DNA of 64,000 nucleotides, taken from the NCBI RefSeq assembly GCF_003987645.1, contig NZ_NGKA01000002.1:62001-126000 (forward strand), read 5' to 3'. Source of the stretch: Vagococcus elongatus (GTDB lineage: Bacteria; Bacillota; Bacilli; Lactobacillales; Vagococcaceae). The notes below the pieces were generated by a model. The model worked only from the letters and a program-made list of their open reading frames with translations, made no database searches and was not told the origin of the DNA. Made by a program: the position numbers and the translations under genes. Position 1 is the first letter of the stretch, and the number at the start of each line of letters is the position of its first letter. Below are positions 17,131-25,114 of this stretch, piece after piece.

Positions 17131-18297
17131 CTATTCAAATGCTTGGTCTAAAGCCTGTCTTATATCGTTTATAATACTTTCTGGGTGTTCTAATCCAATA
17201 TAAAGTCTTATGTGAGAAGGAGATAATCCTCTTTCAGCTAATTTTTCCGAGTTGTTCCCTTTGAAGGCAGGTAACGCAAGGCTTTCAAACCCTCCCCAAC
17301 TAACCCCAATGGAAACAACCTCAAGCGAGTTTACAAAACGCAATAATTTTTCAAAATTTTGAGTTGCTAAATCAATTGCCAAGAGAGAACCATACCCTGA
17401 AAGGTATTGCTTCGATAAATCTTTCTGGGAAGTATCACCACAATATGGATGGAATATTTTAGCTATCCTTTCATCATCCTTAATGGCATCAATGACTATT
17501 CTAACGGATTCATCCAGCTGTTTCATACGTACTGGTAGAGTTCTAAGTCCTCTCAGTGCTAGCCACGAATTAAATGGACTGATAGTAGCTCCCAATGATT
17601 GATGTCCATGTTCAAAAATTTCATCAACTAAATAATTATCACCAATGACAGCTCCGCCTACTAAATCAGAATGTCCACCAATGTATTTTGAAAGCGAATG
17701 AATAACAAGATCTATGCCGTGCTGTAAAGGTTTTTGAAATATAGGAGATGCCCATGTACCGTCAATAATTGTATAAATATTCTTTTTCTTAGCAATAGAA
17801 CTGATTAACTCTAGGTCTAAAAGTTCAAATTTTTGTGAAGATGGACTTTCAAAATAAATTAATTTTGTGTTTTCTTTAATATGCCACTCGATATCTTGTG
17901 TAGTTTCAACATCAATTCTATCGTAAGTAATCCCAAATTTTTCCATATAACTTACTAATGACACTGCCTCACCATAGACAGTATTAATCATGAGAATATG
18001 ATCGCCACGACTAAGAAGTGTAAAGAAAACTGAAGATATTCCCCCCATTCCTGATGAAAATACTTTACATTTTTCCCCACATTCTAATTGAGCTAGTTTT
18101 TTTTCTAAAATTTCAGTTGTAGGGTTGTTCCCTCTAGTATAAACATAATGGTTTTTTTCATCATCTGCTACCTTAATAAAATCATCATAGGTTGGATAAT
18201 AAAAGGAAGATGTTTGTACAATTTCTGGAGACATAGGGATGTAGTCTTTAAAAATTTCTTTTTTTATTTCACTGCAGATATCTTCTGGTCTTTTCAT
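17131..18297 (-). CDS. Cys/Met-metabolism PLP-dependent enzyme (cystathionine gamma-synthase/lyase fold)
   Basis: 388 residues. It shows the fold-type I features of the trans-sulfuration family: YTRGNNPTTEILEKKLAQLE near residues 53-72, SSGMGGISSVFF (phosphate-binding) near 81, IIDGTWASPIFQKPL (the PLP-ring aspartate) near 175, and SLSKYIGGHSDLVGG near 201 with the Schiff-base lysine. Members handle cystathionine, homocysteine, methionine or related sulfur amino acids; the substrate here is not determined. It lies 13 bases after a Lac-family PTS EIIC gene and has GAGGG before its ATG, so the two are cotranscribed. That linkage is unusual for a sulfur amino acid enzyme. Confidence 0.85.
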   Translation of the reverse strand: MKRPEDICSEIKKEIFKDYIPMSPEIVQTSSFYYPTYDDFIKVADDEKNHYVYTRGNNPTTEILEKKLAQLECGEKCKVFSSGMGGISSVFFTLLSRGDHILMINTVYGEAVSLVSYMEKFGITYDRIDVETTQDIEWHIKENTKLIYFESPSSQKFELLDLELISSIAKKKNIYTIIDGTWASPIFQKPLQHGIDLVIHSLSKYIGGHSDLVGGAVIGDNYLVDEIFEHGHQSLGATISPFNSWLALRGLRTLPVRMKQLDESVRIVIDAIKDDERIAKIFHPYCGDTSQKDLSKQYLSGYGSLLAIDLATQNFEKLLRFVNSLEVVSIGVSWGGFESLALPAFKGNNSEKLAERGLSPSHIRLYIGLEHPESIINDIRQALDQAFE

Positions 18298-18310
18298 GTT
18301 TCCCTCGTTC

Positions 18311-19618
18311 CTAAAGAACTTCAGCAGTTTCGCTGAGTTCTTCTTTTCTATATTGAGTGTCTAAAAGCTTAATAAAAGGATAATAGATGAGTACTGAGCT
18401 AATAACTGCAACCAATTGTGTCACTGCACCTTGCCAATGTGAAACAAGAAACCCTGAAAATATGAACGGTGTTGCCCAAGGAGCTTGAACACCCGTAAAC
18501 ATAGGCATAAATCCAATTGACATTGACAAATAAGCTATCAGAACTGCCACGATTGGTGCTAATGTTACTGGTATTAATAATAACGGATTAAATATGACCG
18601 GTAATCCGAATATGAGCGGCTCATTTATGTTGAATACAGCTGGTACGATAGAAATCTTTGACATGGCTTTCATTCTTGATGAACGTGCGATCAAGATCAT
18701 ACAAATAGCCAAACCAATGGTCGAGCCAGCTCCCCCCATTGTTGCAAATTGGTCCAGCATCTGAACGGTACCAAAATTACCTGTTTCGAAAGAAAGTTGC
18801 CCCAAGTCAGCAAGAGCTTGATTTTTATCTGCATTTGCATAGAGAATAGGATATAGCATAGAGTTAATGACCGTCGGATGAATTCCGAACCACCAGAACA
18901 AGCCGTTTAATCCCGAAACAATGATAATCGCCCAAGGAGCACCTACAATTCCTTGCAAAGGAGCCTGAACAATCGAATAAATCATCTGTGGAAAAGAACC
19001 AGAAACAGCCGTGCCTAATCCATTAATTACTAACGAAATAAGTGCAATGAAAAAACCTGGAATTAAAGCACTGAATGCTTTACTTACCATGGAAGGAACA
19101 CTTTCCGGCATTTTTATCGTAATATTTTTTTTAATACAGAATCGTGTAATCTCAACTGAAAGGATTGACATGATAATTGCTGTAATGACACCTTGAGTTC
19201 CTAACCAATCAAAAGATAAAACCCTAGTCACTAATTCGCCAGATTCCGTTTGTACAGTCTTTGGTAAAACGATGACATAAGAAACAATTCCTAACACCAT
19301 TGAAGTCAATTTATCCATGTCATAACTTTCTGCCAATTTATATGACATTGTTCCGACAAACATTAACCCCATCATATTAAACGTCGCTCGATAAGCTGGT
19401 GAAATAAAGTCTACCCAATTCTCACCAAATATGTTACTCATAAAGTCTCCATAACCGGCAATTGGGAAATCAGTGATTAACATAAAAATTGAACCAATAA
19501 TTGTAAGGGGCATAATTGCAAAGAATCCATTTCTGAGCGCTTGAAAATATCTTAATTCAGTTATTTTTGAAACTTTTGGAACTAAATTTTTTTCTACCCA
19601 AATTGTTAATTTTTCCAT
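18311..19618 (-). CDS. PTS lactose/cellobiose-family EIIC permease
   Basis: 435 residues, about ten transmembrane helices. The family signature region is present: IKMPESVPSMVSKAFSALIPGF near 170-190, LFWWFGIHPTVINSMLYP near 235-252, and SIVPAVFNINEPLIFGLPVIFNPLLLIP near 330-357, the substrate-binding segment around the conserved glutamate. It would import a beta-glycoside or disaccharide with phosphorylation. No EIIA or EIIB is adjacent. The downstream partner is a PLP enzyme, and the divergent neighbour is an RpiR regulator. The start has GGAGG nine bases upstream. Confidence 0.88.
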   Translation of the reverse strand: MEKLTIWVEKNLVPKVSKITELRYFQALRNGFFAIMPLTIIGSIFMLITDFPIAGYGDFMSNIFGENWVDFISPAYRATFNMMGLMFVGTMSYKLAESYDMDKLTSMVLGIVSYVIVLPKTVQTESGELVTRVLSFDWLGTQGVITAIIMSILSVEITRFCIKKNITIKMPESVPSMVSKAFSALIPGFFIALISLVINGLGTAVSGSFPQMIYSIVQAPLQGIVGAPWAIIIVSGLNGLFWWFGIHPTVINSMLYPILYANADKNQALADLGQLSFETGNFGTVQMLDQFATMGGAGSTIGLAICMILIARSSRMKAMSKISIVPAVFNINEPLIFGLPVIFNPLLLIPVTLAPIVAVLIAYLSMSIGFMPMFTGVQAPWATPFIFSGFLVSHWQGAVTQLVAVISSVLIYYPFIKLLDTQYRKEELSETAEVL

Positions 19619-19675
19619 CTTATTATTTCCTCCATTTTCTTTGTGGTTACTTTTATCATAGTTATCTCCGGTCGA

Positions 19676-19692
19676 AAAGTAAACGCTTTGAA
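19676..19692 (-). promoter_or_regulatory. Candidate cre (CcpA) site
   Basis: AAAGTAAACGCTTTGAA has the core of the catabolite-responsive element with about three mismatches. It sits 58-74 bases before the EIIC start, where catabolite repression of the operon would act. Confidence 0.45.
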
Positions 19693-19744
19693 TACGTTTT
19701 GTTTCTATGTTTCAAAAATATGAATAATAATGTAAGATAATGAT

Positions 19745-19757
19745 GAAACAAAGTTTC
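19745..19757. promoter_or_regulatory. Candidate RpiR operator
   Basis: Perfect palindrome GAAAC-AAA-GTTTC, 19 bases before the rpiR start codon. A direct repeat of GTTTC (GTTTCTATGTTTC) lies about 45 bases away in the same divergent region. Binding is inferred only. Confidence 0.4.
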
Positions 19758-19775
19758 GAGACAAGGAGATAATAA

Positions 19776-20624
19776 ATGAATATTATTAATTTTTTAACAC
19801 AGCACACCAGTTTTACATCTAGTGAACAAGTTATTAAAGAATATATCCTTTCAGATACAGAAACCGTTTTACATATGTCGATTTATGAACTTGCTAACAG
19901 AACTCATTCTTCCACATCTACGATTGTCCGTTTATGTAAAAAATGTGGTGTAAAAGGGTATCAAGAGTTTAAAATAGTTCTTGCCCGAGACTTTGAAGAC
20001 CATCTTCGCAGAGTAGCTGAGATTGATGTCCATATGCCTTTCGATCCAAAAGATACAGACTTAATGATTTCATCAAAAATTGCTCAATTAACTAACGAAA
20101 CTGTTAGTGAAACACAAAGCCTTTTAAAAACAAGAACATTGAATCACTGTGTGGATTTGATTGTCTCCGCCCAAAAAATTACTGCGATAGGTGTTAGTGA
20201 TTGTTTCTTAAGATTAAAAGATTTTCAGTTGAAATTATTACGAATTAATAAATACGTACGACTAATTGATTTTCAAGCTGAACAATTTTTTCTAGCAAAT
20301 AGTTCTACCCCCAACGACATAGCAGTTCTAGTATCATATAGCGGGAAAACAGCTGAAATAGTCAATGATGCACGTCATTTTCATAAAAATGGTACACCAA
20401 TCATTGCAATTACTTCTGATAGAAATAGCCCGCTAGCGTCCTATGCCACAGAGGTATTACTTTTGCCAAATAAAGAACAGTCAAGTGTCAAAGTATCGAA
20501 TTTCTCTTCCCAAATTGCTATTGAATATGTTTTAAATGTATTATATTCTTGTGTATTTAATCGTAATTTTGATAATAATTATAAAAATCAAAAATATACA
20601 CCCATCTCCAAATTTGAATTTTAA
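19776..20624 (+). CDS. MurR/RpiR family transcriptional regulator
   Basis: 282 residues. An N-terminal RpiR helix-turn-helix (about 1-77, with SIYELANRTHSSTSTIVRLCKKCGVKGYQEFKI) is followed by a SIS sugar-phosphate-binding domain (about 110-235, with AVLVSYSGKTAEIVNDARHF and IIAITSDRNSPLA). The arrangement is divergent from the EIIC-PLP operon, so it probably controls that operon in response to the imported phospho-sugar. AAGGAG lies eight bases before the ATG. Confidence 0.9.
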   Translation: MNIINFLTQHTSFTSSEQVIKEYILSDTETVLHMSIYELANRTHSSTSTIVRLCKKCGVKGYQEFKIVLARDFEDHLRRVAEIDVHMPFDPKDTDLMISSKIAQLTNETVSETQSLLKTRTLNHCVDLIVSAQKITAIGVSDCFLRLKDFQLKLLRINKYVRLIDFQAEQFFLANSSTPNDIAVLVSYSGKTAEIVNDARHFHKNGTPIIAITSDRNSPLASYATEVLLLPNKEQSSVKVSNFSSQIAIEYVLNVLYSCVFNRNFDNNYKNQKYTPISKFEF

Positions 20625-20636
20625 ATTACAAAAAAA

Positions 20637-20761
20637 AGACTGACTCAAAAATCCCAAATAGAGGACATCCCATGAAAGCAATATTTTAAGAAAATGATTT
20701 CATGGAGTTTTCAATTTATAAATTTCAATCTCGGGCTTAAAAACTACTTTTGGGTCAGCCT
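20637..20761. repeat. 125-bp element with terminal inverted repeats (possible MITE or IS scar)
   Basis: AGACTGACTCAAAA (20637-20650) and TTTTGGGTCAGCCT (20748-20761) form 14-base inverted ends with 12 matches. Inside, CATGAAA (20671-20677) pairs with TTTCATG (20698-20704). No coding sequence is present. It could instead be a long hairpin ending the RpiR transcript. Confidence 0.4.
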
Positions 20762-21127
20762 CATTTTAAAACTATTACTAGGCTATCATCGCTTGGTCAG
20801 TCATCAGCGGACAAAAAATATTAGATGCCTGCAAAAAATCTTAATAAGCTTCAAAACTAAGTCCACTGTCAAGTATCAGATCATGATATGAAAATCGGAA
20901 AAAATTCTTGGTGATTTCACCAGAAGCATTTGACTAGACTAATCAAAAACGATGATGTTAGTCAAAAAATTATGCAAAGTAGAAGTATTATTTAAGCAAA
21001 AAAGATAAAATATAGTCAATAAAAATTTTAATCCAATAATTTAGGCAATCCGATATTTTCCGTCTTTATACTATCGTGCCCCATTAAATTTCTAGTTGTA
21101 TACTTTTGCTACAAGGGAGGGGAAACT
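20762..21127. other. Non-coding stretch before the AraC gene
   Basis: No intact gene is seen. A TTTATACTAT near 21065 may be the -10 region of the following gene. Confidence 0.35.
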
Positions 21128-21988
21128 ATGCTTGATGAATTCAACCAAGTCATTGATTATATTGAAAGACATTTGCAAGAAGAGATATCCCAAAAAGACA
21201 TTGCGAAAATCACAGGAACGTCAGACTATCATTTTAGAAGAATGTTTTCTTTTCTTACTGGGATGTCGTTACATGAATATATTCGCAACAGACGATTATC
21301 CGTGGCAAATCAAGACTTGCTTTTGGGAGAAAAGGTAACTGATGTGGCATTCAAATATCGTTATCAGTCCACTGATGGTTTTTCAAATGCTTTTCTAGAT
21401 TGGAGCGGCTTCAGACCTTCTGAAGTCATAAAAAGTAAGAGGCAGAAATTTTTCCCTAAGCTTGAATTTTCATTAAAAATACAAGGAGGAATTTCAATGG
21501 AATTTCGGATTGAAAAAAAAGAACCATTTAACATTATAGGTGTCTCTAAAAGAGTCCCTATGCAATTTGAAGGTGAGAATGATGAGATCATTAAACTGGC
21601 ACAGTCAATTACAGAGGAACAGAAGAACGAAATGCATAAGCTAGGAAACTTGTATCCAAACCAAGTGGTTAATGCTTCTTATAGTTTTAACGACCAACGA
21701 ACTGACGAGAAAGGTTCCTTGGAACATCTGATAGGTTTCTTGTCTACTGAAAAAAGTGACCGTTACGATTTAACACAGATTAGCATTGACAGCAATTTGT
21801 GGGCAATCTTTCCAATCAAAGGAACTTTTCCTAGTACGTTACAAGAAACATGGGCAAGAATATTTTCAGAATGGCTACCTGCATCAAAATATGAATTAGT
21901 CGAAGCACCTGAAATATCGTTTACAAAATTTGAGGACAATTCGGTTGAAAAGTATAGTGAAATCTGGATTGCCGTAAAGGAAAAGTAG
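21128..21988 (+). CDS. AraC-family regulator with C-terminal GyrI-like effector domain
   Basis: 286 residues. The AraC double helix-turn-helix is N-terminal (about 4-105; VIDYIERHLQEEISQKDIAKITGTSDYHFRRMFSFLTGMS and the second-repeat DVAFKYRYQSTDGFSNAFLDWSGFRPSEV). A GyrI-like effector-binding domain follows from about 124 to 284 (RIEKKEPFNIIGVSKRVP...SLEHLIGFLS...WAIFPIKGTFPSTLQETWARIFSEWLP). It is similar in plan to Rob and other effector-sensing regulators of stress or efflux. The start has GGGAGGGG nearby. An in-frame ATG at 21497 has its own strong ribosome site. The gene is monocistronic, with a hairpin at 22152. Confidence 0.9.
   Translation: MLDEFNQVIDYIERHLQEEISQKDIAKITGTSDYHFRRMFSFLTGMSLHEYIRNRRLSVANQDLLLGEKVTDVAFKYRYQSTDGFSNAFLDWSGFRPSEVIKSKRQKFFPKLEFSLKIQGGISMEFRIEKKEPFNIIGVSKRVPMQFEGENDEIIKLAQSITEEQKNEMHKLGNLYPNQVVNASYSFNDQRTDEKGSLEHLIGFLSTEKSDRYDLTQISIDSNLWAIFPIKGTFPSTLQETWARIFSEWLPASKYELVEAPEISFTKFEDNSVEKYSEIWIAVKEK
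21484..21499 (+). promoter_or_regulatory. Internal ribosome-binding site and in-frame start inside the AraC/GyrI gene
   Basis: AGGAGG lies seven bases before an in-frame ATG at 21497 (codon 124), exactly at the border between the DNA-binding half and the GyrI-like half. Translation from here would give a free 163-residue effector domain. Confidence 0.5.
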
Positions 21989-22151
21989 TTTCTAAAAAGA
22001 GTCAAATATCGCAAAGACGTAAAAAAATACTTATCGTCCGCTTCAAATCGGAATAAATCAGTCATTATGGGGGATTGGGTAGGTTATTTAAATTAGTTTC
22101 CTGATTATCATAAAAAGGCAAAAAAAATTGAAAATCAAAAATAAAATATTT

Positions 22152-22190
22152 AAGAGCAATCCTTTTAAATGGTTTGCTCTTTTTAATTTT
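22152..22190 (+). terminator. Terminator after the AraC gene
   Basis: AAGAGCAA pairs with TTGCTCTT, followed by TTTAATTTT. Confidence 0.7.
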
Positions 22191-22363
22191 CTGTAAAACA
22201 GAGGATATTCTTTTGATTAAGACAAACAGCAAGAGCCAAAGCAGAATTCAGATACGAAAGAAGAGTTTCAACCGAACTGTTTTTCCTGTTATAATTAAAA
22301 AAATGTACCTAATGTTTACTCTCTAATGGATGAAATTTATGCTTAAAGAAAGAAGGGTAAAAC

Positions 22364-22626
22364 ATTTCAAAACTAGAAAATGAATTAATTCAACATTTGG
22401 ACAAGTTGCATACAACGGAATTAGGGATTATACGGATAAAGAGGAATCTTTCGTTGGAAACTGATGATGTGGTTGATTGGTGTAAAAACAAGTTACGCTC
22501 TCCTTCCTGCATCATAACAAGGAAAGGGAAAAATTGGTATGCAGTCAGTGATGATACATCATCACGGTAAATGCACATAGTTTTACACTAATAACCGCAC
22601 ATACACAGGGAGGAAAAGACAATTGA
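22364..22626 (+). pseudogene. Broken DUF3781 family gene
   Basis: The reading KLENELIQHLDKLHTTELG, then RIKRNLSLETDDVVDWCKN and ITRKGKNWYAVSDD, matches the small DUF3781 family. Near 22562 the frame shifts, and the rest (TVNAHSFTLITAHTQGG) continues in another frame to a TGA at 22624. At the place of the expected start, seven bases after AGAAGGG, the codon is ATT rather than ATG. Both lesions point to a pseudogene. Function of the family is unknown. Confidence 0.65.
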
Positions 22627-23219
22627 AAAAAACTAACCCTTCAGATAGAAAGTTAAGTGATTTATCGTTGGAAGAGTTGTGGGAACTTTTTCCTATTGAA
22701 CTAACTCCTCATAAAAATGAGTGAAAAAAATGGTTCAATGAAGAACGAGACTTTCTCAGAAACTCACTAGGTACTGACAATTATAAGCACATATCACATA
22801 TAGGCAGTACAGCAATTTCTACTATTTGGGCTAAACCCATAGTTGATATTTTAATTGAAATTTCTAATGATAAGTCAATGAAGCGCATTGCAGAAAAGAT
22901 GGAATCTTTAGGTTATATACCTATGTCCGAAATGACCTCACGAATCTCCTTGAATAAAGGATATACAATAAACGGTTTTGCCGAAAAAGTATTTCATGTC
23001 CATTTGAGATATGTGAGTGATAATGACGAATTATATTTTAGAGATTACCTCAACGAACATCCAGACATTGCTAAAGAGTATCAAGAATTAAAACTTAATC
23101 TTTGGGAAAAGTACGAACATGATAGAAATACCTACACTGAAAAAAAGAGCAACTTCATCAAAATAAATACTGACTTAGCAAAAAAACTTTATTTTAACCG
23201 ATATGAACGTCAAGACTAG
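22623..23219 (+). pseudogene. GrpB (UPF0157) family nucleotidyltransferase-like gene with a nonsense codon
   Basis: From a TTG preceded by GGGAGG the reading runs ELWELFPIELTPHKNE, a TGA at 22722, then KKWFNEERDFLRNSLG, HISHIGSTAISTIWAKPIVDILIE and FHVHLRYVSDNDELYFRDYL to the stop at 23219. The HIGST...KP.vDILI block is the GrpB/UPF0157 signature of a nucleotidyltransferase-like fold. The stop replaces what is normally a tryptophan (TGG to TGA). The part after the stop is intact, so the lesion may be young. It overlaps the end of the DUF3781 gene by four bases. Confidence 0.7.
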
Positions 23220-23334
23220 TAATGAACCGACTTTATGCAGATGTAATTCCCATTAACTTTTTTATCGTCTGCTTTTTTGTTATACTTTTTATGCAGGTGA
23301 TAGAATTAAAAATATAAAATCATAATCAAAGGAT

Positions 23335-23529
23335 ATGCAAGTTGTTTATTTTCGTTTCAGGAGAATAGACGTTGAATTCAGAAAAGAAAACAACAAAATA
23401 TTTAAAGAATTAATTGCTTTTACAAGTCAACAGGATTTGATTATCGGCGATCAGACACAAGTATTGGCCCTATACGATAATCATCTTTTTATTACAGGTG
23501 AAAAAGCTTTGAAACAAGTGTTGCTATGA
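23335..23529 (+). other. Short unrecognised reading frame, possibly a fragment
   Basis: 64 codons (FRRIDVEFRKENNKIFKEL...TQVLALYDNHLFITGEKALKQ) with no recognised family. AAAGGAT precedes the ATG closely. It sits among broken genes, so it may be a fragment. A second short stretch directly after it (about 23526-23658, TIIREAKTTAEEYTLEFSG, then a TAG, then TVLHDDLTLEELNFVAKVI) is likewise unassigned. Confidence 0.35.
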
Positions 23530-23649
23530 CAATTATTCGTGAGGCAAAAACTACTGCAGAAGAATATACACTGGAGTTCTCAGGTAAATAGACAGTGTTA
23601 CATGATGATTTAACATTAGAGGAATTGAACTTTGTAGCAAAGGTGATTA

Positions 23650-23829
23650 CATTATAAAGGAAAAATAACTCACGGGAAAAAAAGAACTTATTTCAAAACA
23701 ACTGAAAACGGAACAAGTTACTTAAAAGAAAAATATCATGAGTGGTTATTAACAAAAGAAATAATGGATGATTTTTTCGAACAATACGTGATGAAAATGA
23801 GTCTATAAAAAATGAGGACAAATAAATGG
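23650..23829 (+). pseudogene. Fragment resembling the wing of a PadR-type regulator
   Basis: The reading KRTYFKTTENGTSYLKEKYHEW resembles the beta-wing and following helix of PadR-family regulators (pattern R-x-Y-Y/F-K-x-T-x-x-G). The start and DNA-binding helices are absent and the tail shifts frame near 23780. It lies directly before the broken response regulator gene. Confidence 0.4.
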
Positions 23830-24328
23830 TGAAGAAAAAAACTTTGATAATTGACGATGATGAACATATTGGGGAAATGCTCTCTGAGGTGTTGATTAAA
23901 GAAGGGTATTGAGGTACTAATTGCATTTTCTGGCACGAAAGCACTACTGGTGTTAGCCAATTCAAAACCAGATATTATCTTGCTGGATTTAATGTTGCCC
24001 GGACTAAGCGGTGAAGAGCTTTTGCCAAAGATTAAGAACATACCTGTTATTGTCATTAGCGCTAAAGTTGACATAGATAACAAAGTGGAGTTGCTACTTG
24101 CGGGGGCTTCTGACTATATGACAAAACCTTTCGATACAAAAGAACTTCTAGCTCGAATTGCTGTACAACTTCGTAACCCTGATATTTCGGCGACAAATCC
24201 AATTTTGACATTTGATAATCTAATATTAAACACTGATTGCCATATTGTTACTATTGAAAAAAAGAGATAACATTGACAAGAACAGAATATGCCATCCTTA
24301 AAATACTTATGAAAAACCCTACTCAAGT
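23826..24328 (+). pseudogene. OmpR-type response regulator, frameshifted and cut by an IS256-type element
   Basis: The reading starts KKKTLIIDDDEHIGEMLSEVL (acidic pocket). A one-base insertion occurs near 23908, after KEGY. The receiver then continues EVLIAFSGTKALLVL, DIILLDLMLPGLSGEE (phospho-acceptor aspartate), PVIVISAK and GASDYMTKPFDTKELLARI. A second frameshift lies near 24266, before EITLTRTEYAILKILMKNP, the beginning of the winged-helix domain. The coding match stops exactly where the left end of an IS256-type element begins, so the insertion truncated the DNA-binding domain. No histidine kinase gene remains beside it. Confidence 0.82.
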
Positions 24329-24745
24329 GATAAAGTCTATATAATTGTGTAAAAGATAAAAGGCCATGTAACAGCCCATTCACGGTACAATATTTTAAAC
24401 CACTAAAACATACCAAGGTGGACTTTACATGATCCAAGTACATTTTACACTGAAAAGCGAAGAGGTTCAAAGAATTATAGAACATTCGGTAAAAGATGAT
24501 GTGTCTAAAAATATTTTGACCACAGTATTCAACCAGTTAATGGAAAACCAACGAACGGAATACATTCAAGCTGAGGACTACGAACGATCAGAAAACCCTC
24601 AAAGCCAACGAAATGGCTACTATGAACGAGATTTTACAACTCGTATCGGAACCCTTGAATTAAAAGTGCCTAGAACACGTGATGGCGGATTTTCACCGTC
24701 GGTATTTGAGCGCTATCAGCGAAATGAAAAAGAGCATTGGATATT
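24329..24745 (+). mobile_element. Left end of an IS256-family element, truncated
   Basis: The terminal sequence GATAAAGTCTATATAATTG (24329-24347) followed by TGTAAAAG matches IS256-type left ends and the second copy at 50033. The transposase starts at 24429 and continues for about 103 residues (VHFTLKSEEVQRIIEHS...RNGYYERDFTTRIGTLELKVPRTRDGGFSPSVFERYQRN). It then stops matching the family before the DDE catalytic domain. The right two thirds and the right end are missing. Confidence 0.82.
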
Positions 24746-24758
24746 TTGCCCAATTTGA
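24429..24758 (+). pseudogene. IS256-family (Mutator) transposase, N-terminal fragment
   Basis: 109 codons, of which about 103 match the N-terminal domain of Mutator-type transposases. The conserved ERDFTTRIGTLELKVPRTRDGGF segment is intact, which shows the fragment is fairly young compared with the copy near 50 kb. The DDE domain is absent, so it is inactive. Confidence 0.82.
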
Positions 24759-24782
24759 GAAAGAACCAATATATAGTGTAAA

Positions 24783-24826
24783 TAAAAAAGCCGAAAACCT
24801 TAAACATAAAAGTTTTCGACTTTTTT
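24783..24826. terminator. Terminator of tRNA-Arg
   Basis: On the minus strand GTCGAAAAC pairs with GTTTTCGGC, followed by TTTTTTAT. It has T-runs on both sides and lies five bases past the tRNA 3' end. Confidence 0.8.
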
Positions 24827-24830
24827 ATGA

Positions 24831-24902
24831 CGTCCCCTGTAGGAATCGAACCTACAATTCAACCTTAGGAGGGTCGTGTAATATCCATTTTACTAAGGGG
24901 AC
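24831..24902 (-). tRNA. tRNA-Arg (anticodon CCU)
   Basis: The minus strand folds into a full cloverleaf. The acceptor is GTCCCCT paired with AGGGGAC, the D-arm starts GTAA and ends with the matching TTAC, the anticodon stem is CGACC/GGTTG around the loop CTCCTAA with anticodon CCT, and the T-arm is GTAGG-TTCGATT-CCTAC. CCA is not encoded. It reads the AGG codon. A degraded accessory region lies directly downstream of its 3' end. Confidence 0.92.
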
Positions 24903-25114
24903 ATAGTTTGATTATCTCTGTTTCCAGTATCTTATAGTTCTTTACCTGACAAATCCCATTCTTTCTCTCAAATGAAAAACAATGATACATATCAAACATT
25001 ATATATTTTCTCATTAATCCAGCTAATTGTCTAGACTAATCTTGAAATTTCAAAAATTGCACAGGAAAAAACATTTCCTGTGCAATTCTTTTAAACTATT
25101 TACTTTCTTGCTGC

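Noticed and set aside
24831-24902. Attachment-site duplication of the tRNA-Arg end
   Set aside because: No second copy of the tRNA 3' end was found by eye in the window, so no integrated element could be delimited.
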